Shown in pieces: positions 7,931 through 17,125 of a DNA stretch of 64,000 nucleotides. The stretch spans positions 434,001 to 498,000 of the forward strand of contig NZ_JBHTBR010000005.1 in NCBI RefSeq assembly GCF_042665075.1. The letters run 5' to 3'. The stretch comes from Hirschia litorea. GTDB lineage: Bacteria > Pseudomonadota > Alphaproteobacteria > Caulobacterales > Hyphomonadaceae. The position numbers were made by a program, and so were the translations under genes. The stretch's first letter is position 1; every line of letters starts with the position of its first letter. The notes beneath the pieces are model-generated. The model saw only the letters and a list, made by a program, of their open reading frames with translations, was not told the DNA's origin and did not search any database.

Positions 7931-10714
7931 ATGTCGTTGCAACCTATTCAAATTAACTTTGGCCTTGTGGGTGACTACATGAATGCCAAGATCAACCAAC
8001 GGTTGGTCGGGTCTACTTTTGCAGCTACAAACACCCAACAAACCTCGGCCTCCTCAAGTGAAGTTAAAGCAGAAAAAGCTGCTGGTACACCGCCTTGGAA
8101 TGACGAAATTTCCAAAGACGACATTTTAAAAATTGCCTATAGCACCTTAAAATCCGGCTCGCTGATATCAGCATCGGATTTGCGAAAAGCGCAATCATCT
8201 AGCGAAGACTCACCCAAACTTTTTGTTGCTTATGAAGCATTAGAAAAGCTGCATACGCTCGCAACTGCCATCAAAGAGGGTGACCTTCCAGAACACTATT
8301 ATGATCGTGCAGAAAAACGGCTAAATGAGGGCTTAGCTGAAATTTCTGAATTCCTTGGAAACGTCGATATTAAAGCCTCAACAATCCTTCAAGGAGAGCG
8401 CCTCAGCTCTGCAAGTTCTGAAGTTGCAATTGCGCGTACATCCTATGATTTCACAACCAAAATGCTGCATGAAGGCGGCGTGGATGAACCTGTTGCGGCA
8501 TGGGCAGGTCTTTCAGGTTTTGATATCACTCTGAAACGTACAAACACGACAGACAATCTGACCGTTGACCTTTCCAGCTTGGCTGACAATGAGCGCACCC
8601 TGACGAACGTGACAGACCTCATAAACGCTCAAATAGAAGCTGTGGGTGGATCAACACGTTTCGCCCCACAAAAAATAGGAACCCCAGATTCAGTTGGCGT
8701 TATACCCGGCGATGATTGGGGAATGAAAATTTCTGGTTCTCAAAGTGAACAGCTCACTTTTTCAGCCTCTGCCTCTGCCCAACCCGCTTTATATGTTGTG
8801 GGCGCATCTGGATCGACTGATGCTCAAACAGCGCAATTATCTAAATGGACAGACCTCGCAAGCGGGTCGCCAACACGTTCACTCACTGCACTTTTATCTG
8901 CCGAAGATACGATGGTAGATAATGAAAACATCGCGGCAAAATTCTTAGCTGATAAAGATGGAACAGTGCCTGAAACTGTTCAAAAAGCTCAGCACAATGA
9001 TACTAAATTCATAGCCACGGCAGCTGGTCCGGACGGCTCAGTATATGCACTTGCAGAAACCAAAGGCAGCATTAACGGGCAAATTCTACGCTCTGATGAA
9101 GACCTTGTTCTCACAAAATACGACAGTACGGGCCGCGAAGTCTGGTCACGCATGATCGGTAATACGGGTGAAATCACAGGATCATCTCTGGCCGTTGCAG
9201 CAGATGGACGTGTTGCTATTGGCGGCGCAACTAATACCGACCTCACAAGCTCTGCAACTGGTGGCGAAAAAGACGGCTTTGTTATGATGTTCAGCGCCGC
9301 TGGCATTGAGACATCTACACGCCAACAAGGCACGCGATATAATGACGAAGTCACCGCCCTTGCCTTTGACTCCACAGGTGCCTTGTATGTGGGCGGAAAA
9401 ACAAATGGCAGTATGGACGGGCAAGTAAATGCTGGCCAACAAGACGCCTATGTTGAAAAGCTCGATATCCTTGGTCAACGCATGTGGATCAACCAATGGG
9501 GAACTGCAGAACAAGACGCCGTCACAGCAATTACAATTGATGACAATGATATAGCGATTGTCGCAACCAAAACAGACAACCAAGCCGTTGTGCAGAGCGT
9601 TTCAGGTGCTGAATTTACTGCGTCAGACTGGTCTCACTCTTTAGGTGATGGAACAATCAGCTCAATTGATTGGGACAATGGTTCCCTCTATGCTGCGGGT
9701 GAAACACGCTATGATGGGCGTACAGCAGGCGTCTTTTCCGGCAATGTGCAGCCTGACCCAGATGCTTTCGCAATAAAGCTTGATGTCGCCGGCACAAATG
9801 TGACCGAAGGGTGGTATTCTGCATTTGGCGGCGATAACGCTCAAACAGCTTCCAGCATTACAGTTTCTAACGGCACAGTCTTTCTCTCAGGGACCGCTAG
9901 GGAAAGTTTTGGCGCGACGTCTATCGCGACAGATGAAACAAACACAATTGTCACGTCTATTAATGCGGCTACAGGAAGCGAAAACTGGTCCTCAACATTG
10001 AGTGGACGCAATGGCACATCTTCCAGCGCTGGCATGGCTTTTTCTGCCAATGGTGCCAGTGATCTGGATGCATTTGGCCTTCCCAACGGTACATTGTCGA
10101 CGGGTGACACTAGCTATGTCACCGACCGCACAACAGCACGCCCCGGAGATCACTTCTATATTTCCGTCAATGACGGCTCCAAAAAGAAAATTGAAATTGA
10201 AGCCGGTGACACCTATCGCGCCCTCACCTTCAAAATCAATGCGGCTCTCGTGCTAGATGGAAAGGCCGAAGCGCGCCGTGGGTCAGATGGTCAAACTCTG
10301 CGTATTACGCCAAACGAAAATGTGAAAATCACACTTTCAAAAGGAAGCAATGGCCAAGATTTGCTTGAATCCCTCGGCCTTCCCCAAGGTGTTCTGTATG
10401 CACTGGACGTCAACTCGGATGAAGATTCGTCCTCAGACGCACCTCCACTCGTCACACTTGGCTTGAAACCAGAAATCACTCTAAACAAAGACACCACAGA
10501 TAAAGAGAAAGAAAGCCTAGCCACAATGCTAGACACAGCAATGCGCGGTCTGCGTAAGGCATATAGATATGCGATCAAAGACCCGACACTTCTTTCCCTA
10601 GAAAATGGCGGGACAAAGGGTAAAAGCACGCAAGCTACGGCATACCAAACAGCCCAACTTGCAAATTTACAAGCTGGCCTCACACGCCTTCAAGGCGGCA
10701 GCACAACCGCTTAA
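7931..10714 (+). CDS. FlaEY-like flagellar regulatory protein with SBBP propeller repeats
   Basis: A 927-residue protein without a signal peptide. The N-terminus (SLQPIQINFGLVGDYMNAKINQRL) and a helical region to about 190 resemble flagellin/hook-associated proteins. The middle (about 330-690) has repeated beta-propeller blades of the SBBP type: D..GxLYVGGKTNGSMDGQ, ALAFDSTG, KLD..G..W. The C-terminal part has a hook-IN-like block (KIEIEAGDTYRALTFKINAAL) and ends in a helical region rich in Gln and Ala. From memory this layout matches the Caulobacter regulatory protein FlaEY, which is encoded beside the flagellin-modification (flm) genes and affects filament assembly; the neighbours here are the same kind. 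A strong terminator follows. The ATG at 7931 has a weak ribosome-binding site, so another start such as 7979 is possible. Confidence 0.72.
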   Translation: MSLQPIQINFGLVGDYMNAKINQRLVGSTFAATNTQQTSASSSEVKAEKAAGTPPWNDEISKDDILKIAYSTLKSGSLISASDLRKAQSSSEDSPKLFVAYEALEKLHTLATAIKEGDLPEHYYDRAEKRLNEGLAEISEFLGNVDIKASTILQGERLSSASSEVAIARTSYDFTTKMLHEGGVDEPVAAWAGLSGFDITLKRTNTTDNLTVDLSSLADNERTLTNVTDLINAQIEAVGGSTRFAPQKIGTPDSVGVIPGDDWGMKISGSQSEQLTFSASASAQPALYVVGASGSTDAQTAQLSKWTDLASGSPTRSLTALLSAEDTMVDNENIAAKFLADKDGTVPETVQKAQHNDTKFIATAAGPDGSVYALAETKGSINGQILRSDEDLVLTKYDSTGREVWSRMIGNTGEITGSSLAVAADGRVAIGGATNTDLTSSATGGEKDGFVMMFSAAGIETSTRQQGTRYNDEVTALAFDSTGALYVGGKTNGSMDGQVNAGQQDAYVEKLDILGQRMWINQWGTAEQDAVTAITIDDNDIAIVATKTDNQAVVQSVSGAEFTASDWSHSLGDGTISSIDWDNGSLYAAGETRYDGRTAGVFSGNVQPDPDAFAIKLDVAGTNVTEGWYSAFGGDNAQTASSITVSNGTVFLSGTARESFGATSIATDETNTIVTSINAATGSENWSSTLSGRNGTSSSAGMAFSANGASDLDAFGLPNGTLSTGDTSYVTDRTTARPGDHFYISVNDGSKKKIEIEAGDTYRALTFKINAALVLDGKAEARRGSDGQTLRITPNENVKITLSKGSNGQDLLESLGLPQGVLYALDVNSDEDSSSDAPPLVTLGLKPEITLNKDTTDKEKESLATMLDTAMRGLRKAYRYAIKDPTLLSLENGGTKGKSTQATAYQTAQLANLQAGLTRLQGGSTTA

Positions 10715-10745
10715 TCTTCATCCCTTCACACAATAAGTAGACACA

Positions 10746-10785
10746 AAAAAACGGCCTTCAAATTGAGGGCCGTTTTCTTGTTTTA
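10746..10785. terminator. Bidirectional terminator between the FlaEY-like gene and divL
   Basis: AAAACGGCCTTCAA pairs with TTGAGGGCCGTTTT (one G-T wobble), with A-rich sequence on one side and T-rich sequence on the other. It serves two convergent genes. Confidence 0.88.
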
Positions 10786-10804
10786 ACGATGTTATTTCAA
10801 CGCC

Positions 10805-13261
10805 CTATTGAGCAGCAACATTTGTGCTCACTAATTCCAATGTTGGCGGCATATTCTTAGGCGACGCTACTTCAGGCAAGCAACAAATCACTGTCGCACC
10901 CTTGTTCGGCTTTGATTTGATAGCGACCCAGCCACCATGTAGTTCCACAAAAGAACGCACCAAGGCCAAGCCTAAACCAGCACCGCGATTATCTCCGCTT
11001 GTAAACGCATCGAATGCTTCGGTCTGTTGATCATACGCCAGACCTTTACCTGTATCCGTGACCTGCAAACGTATAACGCCCTCAGCCTTTTCAGCTTTCA
11101 CACGTATTGTATCACCCGGAGCTGTAAAGCGCAGCGCATTCGTCAGCAGGTTAAACAAAATCTGCTTAATCCGGCGCTCATCCGCATGCATACCGCCAAT
11201 AGATGCTGGACAATCAACCTTGATCGAAACTTTAGTATCGGCAGCATTCGCCACAACCATTTCTACGCTTTGATCAATCAGTGTTTTCAGGTCTAGGTCT
11301 TTAAGGTCTAGATCCATACGTCCTGCTTCAATTGTTGCAAGATCAAGGATATTTTCGATCAAACGAGACAAGTGATCTGAGGCTTGCAGAATAGAAGAGA
11401 CATGCTCTTTCTGATGCTCATTCAGCGTGCCCTGTTTTCCAGAATCAAGGAATTCAGCATAGCCCAAAATTGTCGTTAGCGGTGACCGCAACTGATAGGA
11501 TACGTTCTGCACAAACTCTGTCTTGAGACGGTCAGCCGCTTGGAAAGCCTCTGCACGTTCACGTAAAGCACCTTCAACACGGCGCGCAGCCGTCACATCC
11601 ACAAACGCGATCAATGTCGCACCATCGGGCAAAGGTTGCGTCAGGAAGGTCACTATCGACCCATCAGAGCGCTTCATCTCACCACGAAATTGCTGGCGCG
11701 CTTCTGGCGTTGGGTTTGTCACACGCCCTTTAATTGCAGACCAGACAGATTTATCATGGAAAAGCGGACTACAAAGATCAGCCACGACATCAAAGTCAGG
11801 CGTGTTCTTCAATAGTTTTGGATCAAGCTGCCATAGCTCCTCAAATGAGGCATTGCGCAGTTTCAAACTGCCATCACTGCCATACACAGCAACAGCTTCA
11901 TTCAATTTATCCAATGTCGCTTTTTGCTGGTTGATCAGCGCGTTGTAATTCGCTTTGAGCGTCAATTCGTCTGAAATATCTTTAAACAGCAATAGAATGC
12001 CGCCTAGAGGGTGTTTCTGACGTGTCACTTGCAATGTACGCCCGTCAGGCAACATCCACATATTTTCATCAATTGAACGACGGTTTCCGCCTGTATCATA
12101 GGCCAGCTCTTTAGCGCGCCAATCTGCATATTTCTGTTGTGCAGGTAAAAGCTTGCTCTCGCGCAAACGGTCAAGAAACTCTCCATGAGATGGCTTCTCT
12201 AAAAGAAATCTTGGTGCCAAATCCCACAATTCTTCAAAATGCTTGTTGTGGAAGGTCAATTTACGGTCCGCACCAAAAATCGCCACCGCATCAGAGACGT
12301 GGTTCAGTGTATCATCATGCGCACGTTGGTGACGGTCCAATGTCTCGCGGGCTGTTTCCTCATCGGAAACATCAAAAGCCATACCCGCCACACCACCGGA
12401 AAGCGGGAACATCAATACACGCATAGCGCGGCGTTCACCATCAATCACAATATAACGTGTTTTGCGCGACTCTGCCTTGTCGTTTAAAACCGCTTGCGCT
12501 TGCGCAGAAATTTCCTGATCCAACATGATCTGACGATCCAGAACGTGATCTAGGTTTTTTCCTTCAACCGCTTTTAGATATGCATCATTCACCCATTGCA
12601 AACGTCCAGCGCCAGATAGACGCCACGCAATGAATGGGGCCTTGCCCAACATTTCAAGAAACGCAGTCGGGTCACGTGCAATAATTTGACGCGCTTCTTC
12701 CAAACGTCCCCGCGCCCCTGATTCTTCAAGTCCTTTAATCGTCGAATCAGAAACCCAAAGCACAGCACGACCACCTGCTGTTCGTCCGTCAGCTTCAAGG
12801 AAGCGACCATTGGGACCGATAATCGTTAGCGAGAAAGGTGCGCCTTCTGTGCGAAGCTGCATCAAACGCTCACGCAGGGTCGCATCTCGCCCTGCCCCAT
12901 CACGTGCCTCTAAATCACCCAGACCTTCAAGCAAACGCACCGCAGGGTCTGCCGACATGGAGTCATCGGTAAAGTTAAGCACTGCTGCCAAAGCGACGTG
13001 TGAGCCGTAAACCCCTGGTTTTCCCCAAGATCCTTCGAGTATCTCATCTTCTTCCCAAACAAGCACAACACCTGGATGCGCCCCGAAAACACTGTCTGAA
13101 CGGGCAAGTTTTTCTTCAAGCTCGCGCGCGCGTTCACGATATTTCTTAGCGGCACCCCGTGCCCCATCTGAAATGCGTAGCGCCCATAGTAATGCAGCGA
13201 TGGCAATTCCTGCCGCGCCAAATACCATAGCCGAGAAAACTTGGAACATACCGTTTTCCAT
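10805..13261 (-). CDS. divL: DivL cell-cycle pseudokinase
   Basis: An 818-residue histidine-kinase-like protein. It has one N-terminal membrane anchor (about 5-27), a coiled coil (about 35-55), several PAS-like segments (about 200-300, 320-430, 445-555), a dimerisation helix (about 570-640) and an ATPase-like domain (about 690-795). The H-box reads FVQNVSYQLRSPLT with Tyr589 (codon at 11495-11497) where kinases have the phospho-accepting histidine; this is the hallmark of DivL. The N-box (LLTNALRF), G1 (DTGKG) and G2 (GAGLGLAL) motifs are intact. In Caulobacter, DivL binds DivK~P and DivJ/PleC-state signals and tunes CckA, which feeds ChpT and CtrA. A CtrA-type box lies 86 bases before the start codon. 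The start is ATG 13261. Confidence 0.95.
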   Translation of the reverse strand: MENGMFQVFSAMVFGAAGIAIAALLWALRISDGARGAAKKYRERARELEEKLARSDSVFGAHPGVVLVWEEDEILEGSWGKPGVYGSHVALAAVLNFTDDSMSADPAVRLLEGLGDLEARDGAGRDATLRERLMQLRTEGAPFSLTIIGPNGRFLEADGRTAGGRAVLWVSDSTIKGLEESGARGRLEEARQIIARDPTAFLEMLGKAPFIAWRLSGAGRLQWVNDAYLKAVEGKNLDHVLDRQIMLDQEISAQAQAVLNDKAESRKTRYIVIDGERRAMRVLMFPLSGGVAGMAFDVSDEETARETLDRHQRAHDDTLNHVSDAVAIFGADRKLTFHNKHFEELWDLAPRFLLEKPSHGEFLDRLRESKLLPAQQKYADWRAKELAYDTGGNRRSIDENMWMLPDGRTLQVTRQKHPLGGILLLFKDISDELTLKANYNALINQQKATLDKLNEAVAVYGSDGSLKLRNASFEELWQLDPKLLKNTPDFDVVADLCSPLFHDKSVWSAIKGRVTNPTPEARQQFRGEMKRSDGSIVTFLTQPLPDGATLIAFVDVTAARRVEGALRERAEAFQAADRLKTEFVQNVSYQLRSPLTTILGYAEFLDSGKQGTLNEHQKEHVSSILQASDHLSRLIENILDLATIEAGRMDLDLKDLDLKTLIDQSVEMVVANAADTKVSIKVDCPASIGGMHADERRIKQILFNLLTNALRFTAPGDTIRVKAEKAEGVIRLQVTDTGKGLAYDQQTEAFDAFTSGDNRGAGLGLALVRSFVELHGGWVAIKSKPNKGATVICCLPEVASPKNMPPTLELVSTNVAAQ

Positions 13262-13346
13262 GTGACACTCGCTCTTTGCTTGTTAACCAAACCCAACATA
13301 ACCCTAATAAAGGATTATTCCACCCTCCGGAATGGCGTATTTTGGC

Positions 13347-13361
13347 TTAATACACCGTTAA
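13347..13361 (-). promoter_or_regulatory. CtrA-type box upstream of divL
   Basis: TTAA-N7-TTAA with exact spacing (minus strand TTAACGGTGTATTAA), 86 bases upstream of the divL start. This is the core consensus for CtrA in Caulobacterales. Binding is inferred from the motif only. Confidence 0.6.
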
Positions 13362-13469
13362 TGGATATGAACAAAATACTGTACGCGCAGCTTATAAAAT
13401 TATTTCATCGCGCGCGGGAGACAATTGGCACAAAGTTCAGCGTCGAAACCAAACTGATTTTCACCCGGA

Positions 13470-13877
13470 CTAATCTTCGTCCTTGTTTAAATTTATAGCT
13501 TCAATGTCATCTATTGCTTCATCAAGAAATGCATTCAATTCTTCAAAATCAGCAGCCGTGGGAAGATTAGCGATATAAGCATAAGCAATGGCAGATGCAG
13601 ACAACAAAATAGGTATAAAAAACGAGATTTGCATATCGGCCGGTATGAGAAGACCAACGCCCCACCCTACGCTATAGACAATTGCCACCAATATAAGCTG
13701 CACGCTCCACGTTCCTAAAACACCTATGGCATTCTGCAGCAACAAGGGACGGGAACGATGCATATAGAGTAGAAAAATCCCTGAAAATATTGGGATAGTC
13801 CACAAGGAATGTCCACTCAGTCCGGCTAAAAGGACACCCCCATATAACAATATCATTGCGATATAAAATTTGGTCAT
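13470..13877 (-). CDS. Hypothetical small membrane protein
   Basis: I do not recognise the family. The 135-residue protein has four probable membrane segments (about 3-20, 24-38, 50-75 and 80-100) and an acidic C-terminal tail with many Asp and Glu (DFEELNAFLDEAIDDIEAIN). The compact layout with a charged cytosolic tail is coding-like. It lies between divL and ahcY, on the same strand as both. ATG 13877 is chosen; a TTG at 13886 would add three residues. Confidence 0.65.
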   Translation of the reverse strand: MTKFYIAMILLYGGVLLAGLSGHSLWTIPIFSGIFLLYMHRSRPLLLQNAIGVLGTWSVQLILVAIVYSVGWGVGLLIPADMQISFFIPILLSASAIAYAYIANLPTAADFEELNAFLDEAIDDIEAINLNKDED

Positions 13878-13980
13878 TGGCACCAACTAAAATCAATCCG
13901 AGAAGAAAAAACGAAACTAAATAGTGGTCTTGCTCTACCCTAACATACCTTTCGCCAATTTCGCAGAAGCAATGCGCAGC

Positions 13981-14025
13981 CCCCAAAAAACAAAAACCAA
14001 CCCCGCATTTGCAGGATTGGTTTTT
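13981..14025 (-). terminator. Terminator after ahcY
   Basis: On the minus strand AAAAACCAATCCTGC pairs with GCGGGGTTGGTTTTT (two G-T wobbles) around a short loop, followed by TTTTTGTTTTTTG. Confidence 0.88.
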
Positions 14026-14050
14026 ATCGCTTTAAATTATGACACTAGCC

Positions 14051-15448
14051 CTAGTAGCGGTAGTGCTCTGGCTTGTAAGGACCTTCAGGTTTCACACCGA
14101 TGTAATCTGCTTGGTCTTTTGAAAGTTGAGTAAGCTTCACACCAATTTTTTCTAGGTGTAGGCGAGCAACTTTCTCATCAAGGTGTTTTGGCAAAATGTA
14201 CACTTCGTTTTTGTACTGGTCGCCTTTCGTCCACAACTCAATTTGAGCAAGCACTTGGTTTGTGAAAGATGCAGACATCACGAATGATGGGTGCCCTGTC
14301 GCATTACCAAGGTTCAACAAACGTCCTTGAGACAAGAGGATCATACGGTTACCAGATGGCATTTCGTACATATCAACTTGGTCTTTAATGTTTGTCATTT
14401 TCAAGTTTTTAAGTGCAGCAACCTGAATTTCATTGTCGAAGTGACCAATGTTACCCACAATCGCCATGTCTTTCATTTCGCGCATGTGTTCGATGCGGAT
14501 AATGTCTTTGTTACCTGTTGTTGTAACGAAGATATCAGCAGACGATACAGCATCTTCCAAAGTCGTGACTTCAAACCCATCCATAGCCGCTTGAAGCGCA
14601 CAAATTGGGTCGATTTCAGTAACTTTAACGCGTGCACCAGCACCTTGTAGAGATGCTGCAGAACCTTTACCCACATCACCATAGCCACACACAACAGCTG
14701 TTTTACCAGCCATCATTGTGTCAGTTGCGCGGCGGATACCGTCCACAAGTGATTCTTTACAACCGTATTTGTTGTCGAATTTGGATTTAGTCACACTGTC
14801 ATTCACGTTGATTGCTGGGAAAGGCAGCAGGCCTTTTTCCATCAATTCATACAGACGGTGCACACCTGTTGTTGTTTCTTCAGAAACACCTTTGATCGCA
14901 TCACGTTGTTTCGTGAACCAACCAGGAGACGCAGCCAAACGCTTTTTAACTTGTGCGAAAACGGCTTCTTCTTCTTCCGTTTGCGGGTTTTCAAGAAGCT
15001 CAGTTTCACCCGCTTCAACACGTGCGCCAAGAAGAACATACAAAGTCGCGTCGCCACCATCATCAAGGATCATGTTGGCAGTACCTTCTTTAAAGAAGAA
15101 AATACGGTCCTGATAATCCCAGTGCTCTTCAAGTGTTTGGCCTTTAACAGCAAACACAGGAATTTCAGCAGCAGCCATCGCCGCAGCAGCGTGGTTCTGA
15201 GTTGAGTAAATGTTACATGAAGCCCAACGGATTTCTGCGCCAAGTGCAGTCAATGTTTCCATTAGAACGGCAGTTTGAATTGTCATGTGCAAAGAACCAG
15301 CGATACGCGCGCCTTTAAGCGGCTGTGCATCTTTGAATTCTTCACGAATAGCCATCAATCCTGGCATTTCGGTTTCAGCGATGTCCAATTCCTTGCGTCC
15401 ATATTCTGCAAGAGAAATATCTTTGACCAAATAATCTGTGAAAGCCAT
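14051..15448 (-). CDS. ahcY: Adenosylhomocysteinase
   Basis: A 465-residue S-adenosylhomocysteine hydrolase. It splits SAH into adenosine and homocysteine with bound NAD+, which relieves product inhibition of methyltransferases. Visible motifs are SCNIYSTQNHAAAA (substrate domain), VCGYGDVGKGSA (NAD loop), NVNDSVTKSKFDN and a C-terminal GPYKPEHYRY, the family's ending, whose Lys and Tyr reach the partner subunit's NAD site. The start is ATG 15448 (AFTDYLVKDISLAEYGRKE follows, as in homologues), with AGGA upstream; a longer frame from 15568 is not supported. A 20-bp palindrome lies upstream near 15580 and may control it. Confidence 0.96.
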   Translation of the reverse strand: MAFTDYLVKDISLAEYGRKELDIAETEMPGLMAIREEFKDAQPLKGARIAGSLHMTIQTAVLMETLTALGAEIRWASCNIYSTQNHAAAAMAAAEIPVFAVKGQTLEEHWDYQDRIFFFKEGTANMILDDGGDATLYVLLGARVEAGETELLENPQTEEEEAVFAQVKKRLAASPGWFTKQRDAIKGVSEETTTGVHRLYELMEKGLLPFPAINVNDSVTKSKFDNKYGCKESLVDGIRRATDTMMAGKTAVVCGYGDVGKGSAASLQGAGARVKVTEIDPICALQAAMDGFEVTTLEDAVSSADIFVTTTGNKDIIRIEHMREMKDMAIVGNIGHFDNEIQVAALKNLKMTNIKDQVDMYEMPSGNRMILLSQGRLLNLGNATGHPSFVMSASFTNQVLAQIELWTKGDQYKNEVYILPKHLDEKVARLHLEKIGVKLTQLSKDQADYIGVKPEGPYKPEHYRY

Positions 15449-15571
15449 GCGTGCTTTTCCTAAGTGTCTTTGTCGATCCGCCTTAATTGCACTTTTAAAA
15501 AAGCAATCAAACAAGATCGAGTGTGTTGTGATGCTCATGCCTATACCAGCAACGACAAAAAATCGCAAATG

Positions 15572-15591
15572 ATATAAAGATTTCTTTATAT
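15572..15591. promoter_or_regulatory. Perfect palindrome upstream of ahcY, candidate SahR-type operator
   Basis: Half-sites ATATAAAGA and TCTTTATAT flank a TT centre, 124 bases upstream of the ahcY start. From memory, ArsR-type SahR regulators of SAH recycling use AT-rich palindromes of this AAAGA-N2-TCTTT form in alphaproteobacteria. The regulator gene is not in the window. Confidence 0.55.
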
Positions 15592-15693
15592 GCTTAAGTC
15601 ATCTATTTGGACTGAAGTTTTATTTTAGGTCTTTTAATTGCCTCAATCCATGCCAACATTGTAGAGTAGAAAGTCAGTTCGCTTGGAGAACAC

Positions 15694-16407
15694 ATGAAAA
15701 CTGTATCTAAAACTGCTTTATTCACTGCTAGTCTAGCAGCGCTCTCTACACTCATGTTGGACAGCACTCGCATGGCAGTTGCGCAAGCGGCACCTGACGC
15801 GCCCCTACAAGATCAAGTCCTCCAGACTGAACCAGACCGTATTGCGCCACCAGAAACCGTTGAAACGGCACAAGCTGAAACGCAAGATACAAATGACACA
15901 ATCGAAGCACCTGACCCCCCACCTCCTGAGGCTAGCACTGGTTCAGTAGAGCTTATTCCTCAGCGTGTTGTGGGGCGTGGCCGTGATTTGCGCGGCATTC
16001 GCATTGCCAAACCAGCCGCTCTTTTATTTGCCAGTTTTGATGATGATCACTCTTTAAGCGTCACCATTGCAGAGATAGAAGCTAATGCTGAAGCAGCTTT
16101 TGCACGCGCAGATACAAGTAAAAACGGCACATTATCTATCTTTGAACAACAAGATTGGGCTGAAGCCGTTGGCTCTCATGATGGTCCTCTCGCAAATGCT
16201 GTGACCTTCGACACAAATATCGACCGCCAAGTGACTCTGGAAGAATTTAAAGCTGGGCTCATCCGTCTTGCAAATTCCTATATGACATCCGACGAGACAG
16301 AAATCCAGTTTGCAAGCATGCTGATCAACCCAAACGGCAAAGCTCAAAAGGGCAGCAAAGACAGCCACCCCTTACGAGATGAAGAGCAGCCTAAAAGCCA
16401 CAATTAG
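15694..16407 (+). CDS. Exported EF-hand-like protein
   Basis: A 237-residue protein with a signal peptide (about 1-32, ending near AVAQA), a proline- and glutamate-rich linker (about 35-85) and a C-terminal part with degenerate calcium-binding loops. These read FDDDHSLSVTIAEIE, ADTSKNGTLSIFEQ and FDTNIDRQVTLEEF, each starting with Asp and containing the central Gly or polar residue and the closing Glu region of an EF-hand. It probably binds calcium in the periplasm; the role is unknown. A GGAG ribosome-binding site precedes the ATG. It faces the ahcY gene across a 245-base divergent region. Confidence 0.75.
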   Translation: MKTVSKTALFTASLAALSTLMLDSTRMAVAQAAPDAPLQDQVLQTEPDRIAPPETVETAQAETQDTNDTIEAPDPPPPEASTGSVELIPQRVVGRGRDLRGIRIAKPAALLFASFDDDHSLSVTIAEIEANAEAAFARADTSKNGTLSIFEQQDWAEAVGSHDGPLANAVTFDTNIDRQVTLEEFKAGLIRLANSYMTSDETEIQFASMLINPNGKAQKGSKDSHPLRDEEQPKSHN

Positions 16408-16445
16408 CGCTTAATTTTCAATGATATTAAAAGCAGGAGAGCGGT

Positions 16446-16724
16446 TTATTCGCTTTCTCCAAAACGGTTTTCGATAAGTTCGACAATCGCATCCAAAGCT
16501 ATTTCAGCATCTTCACCCTTGGAATGCACCTCAACAACACACCCCTTATACGCTGTCAACATCAGCAAATCCATGACTGCAATTCCAGAGGCTTCCTCCC
16601 CCTCATGCGTCACTTTAATTTGGGCTTTATGTTTAAGGGCTTCTTTTGCAAGCGCTGCAGATGCTCGCGCATGTAGGCCCTTCTTATTGCAAATCGTTAC
16701 GGATTTTGTGAGCGTTTCTGTCAT
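16446..16724 (-). CDS. HPr-type phosphocarrier protein
   Basis: A 92-residue HPr. His18 lies in the canonical KKGLHARAS loop and is the phosphorylation site in the PTS chain from enzyme I to EIIA. A gapless alignment to E. coli HPr (His18 to His15, Gly61 to Gly58, Gly70 to Gly67) places Ala49 at the regulatory Ser46, so the site used by HPr kinase appears to be missing. The start overlaps the EIIA stop by 4 bases (ATGA). In alphaproteobacteria these proteins serve a regulatory, non-transporting PTS. The gene could equally be called ptsH-like or npr. Confidence 0.92.
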   Translation of the reverse strand: MTETLTKSVTICNKKGLHARASAALAKEALKHKAQIKVTHEGEEASGIAVMDLLMLTAYKGCVVEVHSKGEDAEIALDAIVELIENRFGESE

Positions 16725-17125
16725 GCTGTTTTTTGAAGAACCACTGATGCAATAGAGATATATTTTCGGCCAGCATCCTGAACCGCCAGCGCCACCTCAT
16801 CCATAGGACGATCTTTGCGCACTTCGGCAACCTTAATCAACATCGGCAAATTCACGCCGGCAATGACTTCAACCTTAGACTGTGCCATAACAGATATTGC
16901 CAAATTAGACGGCGTTCCACCAAACATGTCGGTGAAAATTATGACACCTTTGCCAGAATTACACGTCTCTGCCATATCAATTATTTCTTGACGCCGCGCT
17001 TCCATGTCATCATCTGCATCAATACAAATGGCCTCAAATGCTTCTTGAGCCCCGAAGACATGTTCTGTCGCAGCTACAAACTCTTTAGCTAGCCCACCAT
17101 GGGTCACAACGACCACACCAATCAT
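16721..17125 (-). CDS. PTS EIIA component, mannose family (regulatory)
   Basis: A 134-residue EIIA-Man domain. His9 in VVVVTHGGLAKEF is the phospho-accepting histidine, and IIFTDMFGGTPSN is the second family motif. There is no attached EIIB, and no EIIC or EIID gene nearby, so it probably acts in regulation rather than sugar uptake. The ATGA overlap with the HPr gene indicates coupling. Only 78 bases separate it from the ChvG gene, leaving no room for the hprK that usually sits here. Confidence 0.92.
   Translation of the reverse strand: MIGVVVVTHGGLAKEFVAATEHVFGAQEAFEAICIDADDDMEARRQEIIDMAETCNSGKGVIIFTDMFGGTPSNLAISVMAQSKVEVIAGVNLPMLIKVAEVRKDRPMDEVALAVQDAGRKYISIASVVLQKTA

Noticed and set aside
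15449..15568. N-terminal extension of the ahcY frame
   Set aside because: The 40 extra residues match nothing in the family; ATG 15448 has a ribosome-binding site and starts the conserved sequence.
15449..15600. A possible SAH riboswitch in the ahcY leader
   Set aside because: I could not see the expected conserved core or a convincing pseudoknot; the palindrome explains the region better.
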